From positions 529,792 to 593,791 of the forward strand of contig NZ_LOPW02000010.1 in NCBI RefSeq assembly GCF_001469875.2: a DNA stretch of 64,000 nt, in the 5' to 3' direction. A program made the position numbers and the translations under genes. Positions 60,422 to 64,000 of this stretch are shown piece after piece. This DNA is from Haloferax marisrubri (GTDB lineage Archaea > Halobacteriota > Halobacteria > Halobacteriales > Haloferacaceae). Positions within the stretch are counted from its first letter, which is position 1. Each line of letters starts with the position of its first letter. The notes beneath the pieces are model-generated. The model did no database searches. It saw only the letters and a list, made by a program, of their open reading frames with translations, and was not told where the DNA came from.

Positions 60422-61902
60422 GCGCGAAGCCGAAGGACGTCAACCTCGTCGACGGCGACCTCGTCAAGCCGATGTTGGTGCTGTCGCTGCCGCTCGTCTT
60501 CTCGCAAATCATGCAGGTCGCGTACAACCTCGCCGACACCTTCTGGGTCGGGCGCGTCGGCTCCGAGGCCGTCTCGGCGCTGTCCTTTTCGTGGCCGCTC
60601 GTCTTCCTCATGATTTCGTTCGGCGGCGGGTTCACCGTCGCGGGGACGGTCCTCGTCGCCCAGAACAAGGGCGCTGGCAACCACGACGCGGTCGACCGCG
60701 CCGCCGGTCAGACCCTCGGGTTCGTCATCCTGCTTTCGGCCGGGTTCGCGGTCATCGGCTATCTGTTGACGCCGATACTGCTCCCGCTCATCGGGACGAC
60801 GCCCGGCACCGAGGTCCACCAGTTGGCGGTCGAGTACACGCGCACCATCTTCCTCGGCGTCGCGTTCATGTTCGGCTTCTTCATCTTCCAGGCGCTGCTC
60901 CGCGGGTGGGGCGACACCAAGACGCCGATGTACCTGATGGCGCTCGGCGTCGTCATCAACGTCTTCCTCGACCCGTTCCTCATCCTCGGGTTCGACGGGA
61001 ACCCGATATTCGGCCTCCTCGGCCTCGAAGGGCTCCGGCAGTCGCTGTTCGCCGCGACCGGCTTCACCGGCTTCGGCGTGCAGGGCGCGGCCATCGCCAC
61101 GGTGTTCTCCCGCGGCGTCGGCGCGCTCGTCGGCTTCTGGCTCCTGTTGTCGGGACGGGTCGGCATCAGCCTCTCGCCGCGCGACCTGATTCCGAAGCGC
61201 GAGATGGTCGAGCGCATCGTCCGCATCGGCGCGCCGTCGAGCATCGAGCAGTCGACCCGCGCGCTCGGCGTGACCGCCCTCACGGCGCTCGTCGCCTACG
61301 CCGCCGTCAACGCCGGCGGGGCCAGCACCGAGACCGCGGTCGCCGCGTTCGGTATCGGCAACCGCCTCAACTCGCTGGTCTTCCTGCCGGCCATCGGCCT
61401 CGCGCAGGGGACCTCGACCGTCGTCGGCCAGAACCTCGGCGCTGACCAGGCCGAGCGCGCCGAACGCGCGGTGTTCTGGGGCGTCGGCATCATCGTCACC
61501 GCGCTGGTGTTCGTCTCCGCCGCCGCCTACCTGTTCGCCGAACCCATCGTCGCGGTGTTCATCCCCGGCGAGGAGGCGGTCATCGCCATCGGCGTGGACT
61601 ACCTGCGCATTATCGGCCCGACGTTCCTGTTCCTCGGGGCCTTCAACGTCGTCAACGGCGGGTTCCGCGGGAGCGGGTCCACCCGGACGGCGATGGTGTT
61701 CTCGCTCATCTCGCTGTGGGTGCTGCGCATCCCGGCGTCGTTCGTGCTCGTGGAGTTCTTCTCCATGGGCCCGACCGGCATCTGGTACGGCATCGCCTTC
61801 TCGAACGTCGGGGTGGCGCTGCTCGCGTTGGGGTGGTTCACCCGCGGGACGTGGAAAAACAGCGTCGTCGACGTCGGCCCCCGCGTGCCGTCCGACGACT
61901 GA
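60418..61902 (+). CDS. MATE family multidrug/solute exporter
   Basis: Predicted 494 residues, twelve membrane segments in two homologous halves. Family motifs include LVLSLPLVFSQIMQVAYNLADTFWVGRVG (first helix) and FGIGNRLNSLVFLPAIGLAQGTSTVVGQNLGA, plus the second-half repeat FLGAFNVVNGGFRGSGSTR. Moves cationic or phenolic compounds out using Na+ or H+. Overlap with the tetR gene places it under that regulator. Confidence 0.95.
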   Translation: MSAKPKDVNLVDGDLVKPMLVLSLPLVFSQIMQVAYNLADTFWVGRVGSEAVSALSFSWPLVFLMISFGGGFTVAGTVLVAQNKGAGNHDAVDRAAGQTLGFVILLSAGFAVIGYLLTPILLPLIGTTPGTEVHQLAVEYTRTIFLGVAFMFGFFIFQALLRGWGDTKTPMYLMALGVVINVFLDPFLILGFDGNPIFGLLGLEGLRQSLFAATGFTGFGVQGAAIATVFSRGVGALVGFWLLLSGRVGISLSPRDLIPKREMVERIVRIGAPSSIEQSTRALGVTALTALVAYAAVNAGGASTETAVAAFGIGNRLNSLVFLPAIGLAQGTSTVVGQNLGADQAERAERAVFWGVGIIVTALVFVSAAAYLFAEPIVAVFIPGEEAVIAIGVDYLRIIGPTFLFLGAFNVVNGGFRGSGSTRTAMVFSLISLWVLRIPASFVLVEFFSMGPTGIWYGIAFSNVGVALLALGWFTRGTWKNSVVDVGPRVPSDD

Positions 61903-61929
61903 GCGGGTCCCGGCTCCGCGCGGTCTCTT

Positions 61930-62532
61930 CTAAGCGGTCTTCTCGTCGGTGCTGTCGACGTCCTGCATCCCCGGCGCGGCCGACACGTCCACGTCTTCGG
62001 GCTCGTCGGCCCCGCCGACGCCGACCTCGCCGGACTCGTCTTCGACGTACACGTCGTCGGCGAAGCCGCCCTCCGCGTGGGGGTGGTCGGGGTCGTCGAG
62101 TTTGTCGAGCGTCGCGGGCGCGTCCGGGATGTCGATGGTCCGGAACTCGCCGAGCGGCTCCGCGATGTCGATGCCGTGGCGCTCGAAGAACTCCTCGTAG
62201 CGCTCGTAGTGGGCCTCGACCTCGTCGACCGGAATCTCCATCATCTCGGTCCAGCCGTGGTTGTAGAAGTCGAAGTTGGCCTGCACGTGGGTTATCTCGC
62301 GGGCCTCGGCCTCGGGGAAGCCGGCGTCGAGCGCCGCGAGGTAGGTGTCGAAGGTGCACTCGAAGAACGCCGCCATGTGGGCTTCGCGCTCCTCTCTGCG
62401 GTCGGGGTCCGCGCGCTCGCCGAAGATGCGAACGTGGAGGTCCACCATCTTCTCGGTGGCGATGTCGCCGATGACCGGCATGGTGAGGGCCTTCTTCGTC
62501 GCGAAGTGGCGGATGTTCTGGCGAATCTTCAT
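61930..62532 (-). CDS. DUF6149-like haloarchaeal protein
   Basis: Predicted 200 residues from the ATG at 62532. Helical N-terminal domain (MKIRQNIRHFATKKALTMPVIGDIATEKMVDLHVRIF, then HMAAFFECTFDTYLAALDAGFPEAEAREITHVQANFDFYNHGWTEMMEIPVDEVEAHYERYEEFF), followed by an acidic unstructured tail (DDPDHPHAEGG...). The DUF6149 name is from memory. No catalytic motif visible. Convergent with the MATE gene (27-bp gap). Confidence 0.8.
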   Translation of the reverse strand: MKIRQNIRHFATKKALTMPVIGDIATEKMVDLHVRIFGERADPDRREEREAHMAAFFECTFDTYLAALDAGFPEAEAREITHVQANFDFYNHGWTEMMEIPVDEVEAHYERYEEFFERHGIDIAEPLGEFRTIDIPDAPATLDKLDDPDHPHAEGGFADDVYVEDESGEVGVGGADEPEDVDVSAAPGMQDVDSTDEKTA

Positions 62533-62653
62533 TTCGTCGTTCGCTTCGGGTCGGATACACCTAAAGACCACGTCTCCGGGGACGGCGGCGCGCGGTCCGG
62601 GCGCAGTCGCGATGCGCGCTGGGGTACTGAACGAGTCTTGACGACGTGATTTA

Positions 62654-62670
62654 ATGCGGTTCGCCCGCAT
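62654..62670 (+). promoter_or_regulatory. inverted repeat between TATA-like box and start of the zinc-ribbon HTH gene
   Basis: ATGCGG-TTCGC-CCGCAT lies immediately after the TATA-like GATTTAAT (about 62648-62655) and ten bases before the ATG at 62680, a position suited to autorepression. Confidence 0.5.
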
Positions 62671-62679
62671 GTGGGTGGT

Positions 62680-63588
62680 ATGAGCGACTCCGCATCCGTC
62701 CGCGAGGACTCGGTCCTCGAGTGCGACGACTGCATCTCGCCGGCCGAAGCGTTCGGCATCGTCGCCGACGAGACCCGACTCACCATCCTCGAAGCGCTCT
62801 GGGAGTCACCCGACCGACCCGTCCCCTTCTCCGAACTCCGCCGACGGGTCGGCGTTGACGACAGCGCGCGGTTCAACTACCACCTCGGAAAGCTCCGCGG
62901 CCAGTTCGTCCGCAAGACCGACGACGGCTACGACTTCCGCCACGCCGGCGAGAAGGTCGTCCGCGCCGTGCTCGCTGGGACGTTCAACGAGGACCCCGTC
63001 CTCCCCGCCTTTTCGGCACCCGGTTCCTGCGTCGCCTGCGGCGGGTCGCTCGAAGCCGACTACGGCGACGAGAAACTCACCATCTCCTGTGCGGACTGCG
63101 CGCGGACCCACGCCCGCGAGGAGTTCCCGCCCGGCGGCCTCGAAGGGCGCTCGTCGGAGGCGCTCCTCTCGGCGTTCGACCAGCGCGTGCGACACCTCCA
63201 TTGCCTCGCCGCCGACGGCGTCTGCCCCGAGTGCGGCGGGACGACGGGCACCTCGCTGTCCCGCGACGCCGATCCGTTCGACCTCGACGTGGTCGTGACC
63301 CACCGCTGTGCCCAGTGCGCTTACGAGGCCGTCTCGCCCGTGGGACTGGTCCTGCTCGACGAGTCGACGGTCCTCGGCTTCCTCTCCTCGCGGGGCGAAG
63401 ACGTGTGCGGGACGCCGTTTTGGCGGTTCCCGTGGGTCGTCGGCGACGAGGCGCTCACCGTCGTCTCGGAGGAGCCGTGGCGCATCCGCGTCCGCATCGA
63501 ACAGGACGACGAGGCGCTCACCGTCGAACTCGACGGCGACCTGTCGGTCGTCGACTCCGCGGTCGAACCTATCGAACGAATTTCATAA
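62680..63588 (+). CDS. ArsR-like HTH regulator with Cys-rich zinc-ribbon sensor
   Basis: Predicted 302 residues. N-terminal winged helix typical of haloarchaeal ArsR/DUF7351-type regulators (SPAEAFGIVADETRLTILEALWE...PVPFSELRRRVGVDDSARFNYHLGKLRGQFVRKTDDGYDFRHAG). The C-terminal part has CxxC pairs in two zinc-ribbon-like modules (CVACGG...CADC; CPECGG...CAQC), plus CDDC at residues 14-17. A metal or redox sensor is likely. A 17-bp inverted repeat precedes the start. The downstream gene is a partial membrane protein with its own tandem operator. Confidence 0.88.
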   Translation: MSDSASVREDSVLECDDCISPAEAFGIVADETRLTILEALWESPDRPVPFSELRRRVGVDDSARFNYHLGKLRGQFVRKTDDGYDFRHAGEKVVRAVLAGTFNEDPVLPAFSAPGSCVACGGSLEADYGDEKLTISCADCARTHAREEFPPGGLEGRSSEALLSAFDQRVRHLHCLAADGVCPECGGTTGTSLSRDADPFDLDVVVTHRCAQCAYEAVSPVGLVLLDESTVLGFLSSRGEDVCGTPFWRFPWVVGDEALTVVSEEPWRIRVRIEQDDEALTVELDGDLSVVDSAVEPIERIS

Positions 63589-63598
63589 GCGCGCTACG

Positions 63599-63632
63599 GT
63601 AAGCCCGCTTACAGAAATGTAATTCAGATTAC
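63599..63632 (+). promoter_or_regulatory. tandem GTAA-N6-TTAC palindromes upstream of the last gene
   Basis: GTAAGCCCGCTTAC (63599-63612) and GTAATTCAGATTAC (63619-63632), both GTAA-N6-TTAC, start 20 bp apart (two helical turns, same face of the DNA). The second is followed by a TATA-like CTATTTTGG. Candidate operator for a dimeric regulator, possibly the zinc-ribbon HTH protein encoded just upstream. Confidence 0.55.
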
Positions 63633-63676
63633 TATTTTGGTGTCGGCGGTCGTCCCTCCAAACGAGGAGAACGACC

Positions 63677-64000
63677 ATGTTCAACGATACTCATCCCGGC
63701 CGCGGCGACGTGCGAGAGACGCTTCCACGGGGGTTCAGGACGCTTTCAGAGGCCGCTCTCGTCGCGGTCGCGGCGGTCTTCGGTGTCTTCGCGGCCACCG
63801 CTGTCGCGGCGCTCGTCGCCCCGCTCGCACCCGGTCTCGGTCTCGTGGCGCTGTTCTTGGGCTGGCCGCTCGGCTTCGCGGTCGGCATCGCCGTGGTTCG
63901 CGGCGGTGTCGATATCGTCGCCGCCAGCGGCGTATCCAGTCGCGTCGTCCGCGTCGGCCGCGTTGTCCGCGACGCACTCGCTCGCGGCGGCGACGACGCG
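63677..64000 (+). CDS. partial membrane protein, runs off the window end
   Basis: Open from ATG at 63677 to the window end, 108 codons, no stop. The start is hydrophilic (MFNDTHPGRGDVRETLPRGF), then two hydrophobic segments, about residues 25-55 (ALVAVAAVFGVFAATAVAALVAP) and 57-79 (GLVALFLGWPLGFAVGIAVVRGG), then an Arg-rich segment (VSSRVVRVGRVVRDALARGGDDA). Third-position GC is high, as in the surrounding genes. Preceded by a tandem GTAA-N6-TTAC element. Unknown family; the C-terminus lies outside the window. Confidence 0.6.
   Translation, partial: MFNDTHPGRGDVRETLPRGFRTLSEAALVAVAAVFGVFAATAVAALVAPLAPGLGLVALFLGWPLGFAVGIAVVRGGVDIVAASGVSSRVVRVGRVVRDALARGGDDA

Noticed and set aside
1..64000. 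Insertion sequence, prophage, restriction or other defence island
   Set aside because: No transposase, integrase, capsid, methylase, nuclease-helicase or toxin-antitoxin gene was recognised; composition looks even except for short promoter regions.

Overview
The window looks like a chromosomal segment of a halophilic archaeon of the genus Haloferax or a very close relative. The evidence is high-GC DNA with strong third-position G/C, very acidic proteins, many leaderless genes with a TATA-like box 25-30 bases before the start codon, and archaeal information genes (aIF2-beta with a TRAM tail, eIF5A plus deoxyhypusine synthase, archaeal DnaG). Several families are haloarchaeal: HalOD1 and HTH-10 regulators, amphi-Trp, and DUF6293/HFX_2341. 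The gene order dys, nif3-like, agmatinase, eif5A is one I remember from Haloferax volcanii. I saw no tRNA or rRNA genes, IS elements, CRISPR array or prophage; this is core chromosome, densely packed.

Layout. 1-10.9 kb: small secreted and membrane proteins, a universal stress protein, an HhH protein, an epimerase, aIF2-beta, an FAH-fold protein with an altered metal site, a voltage-gated-type K+ channel with a zinc ribbon, and a membrane chemotaxis transducer. 11-19.8 kb: nucleobase salvage (hpt plus permease), lactate permease, an unusual membrane protein with an internal Tat-like motif, and an HTH-10 regulator next to an amino-acid permease/M20 peptidase pair. 19.9-23.1 kb: the hypusine cluster. 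23.2-31.9 kb: UbiB kinase and Hsp20, an ATGA-overlapping pair of MoeA proteins, a response regulator, a HAD hydrolase and a pterin dehydratase. 31.9-35.0 kb: a siroheme/heme operon (fused AhbA/B, precorrin-2 dehydrogenase, HemA). 35.2-41.1 kb: two cis-prenyltransferase homologues with complementary missing motifs, a DUF92 kinase-like membrane protein and a Tat lipoprotein serpin. 41.1-53.0 kb: dnaG, transporters (SSS with DUF3311; MOT1), GNATs, a CARF-like regulator and an enolase-superfamily protein. 53.0-59.6 kb: a candidate structured RNA, pdxS, thrB, a histidine kinase with a palindromic repeat array, and a flavoprotein. 59.7 kb to the end: a TetR-MATE operon with a visible operator, a DUF6149-like protein, a zinc-ribbon HTH regulator and a truncated membrane protein.

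The most unusual signal is in the histidine kinase gene. A 45-bp in-frame tandem repeat carries two hairpins per unit, at a spacing of about 22.5 bp. The same hexapeptide is encoded by two synonymous codon sets that both keep the palindrome intact, which looks like compensatory change preserving a nucleic-acid structure. Next are a compact run of hairpins starting where a TATA-like box would place a transcription start, upstream of pdxS, and the complementary cis-prenyltransferase pair.
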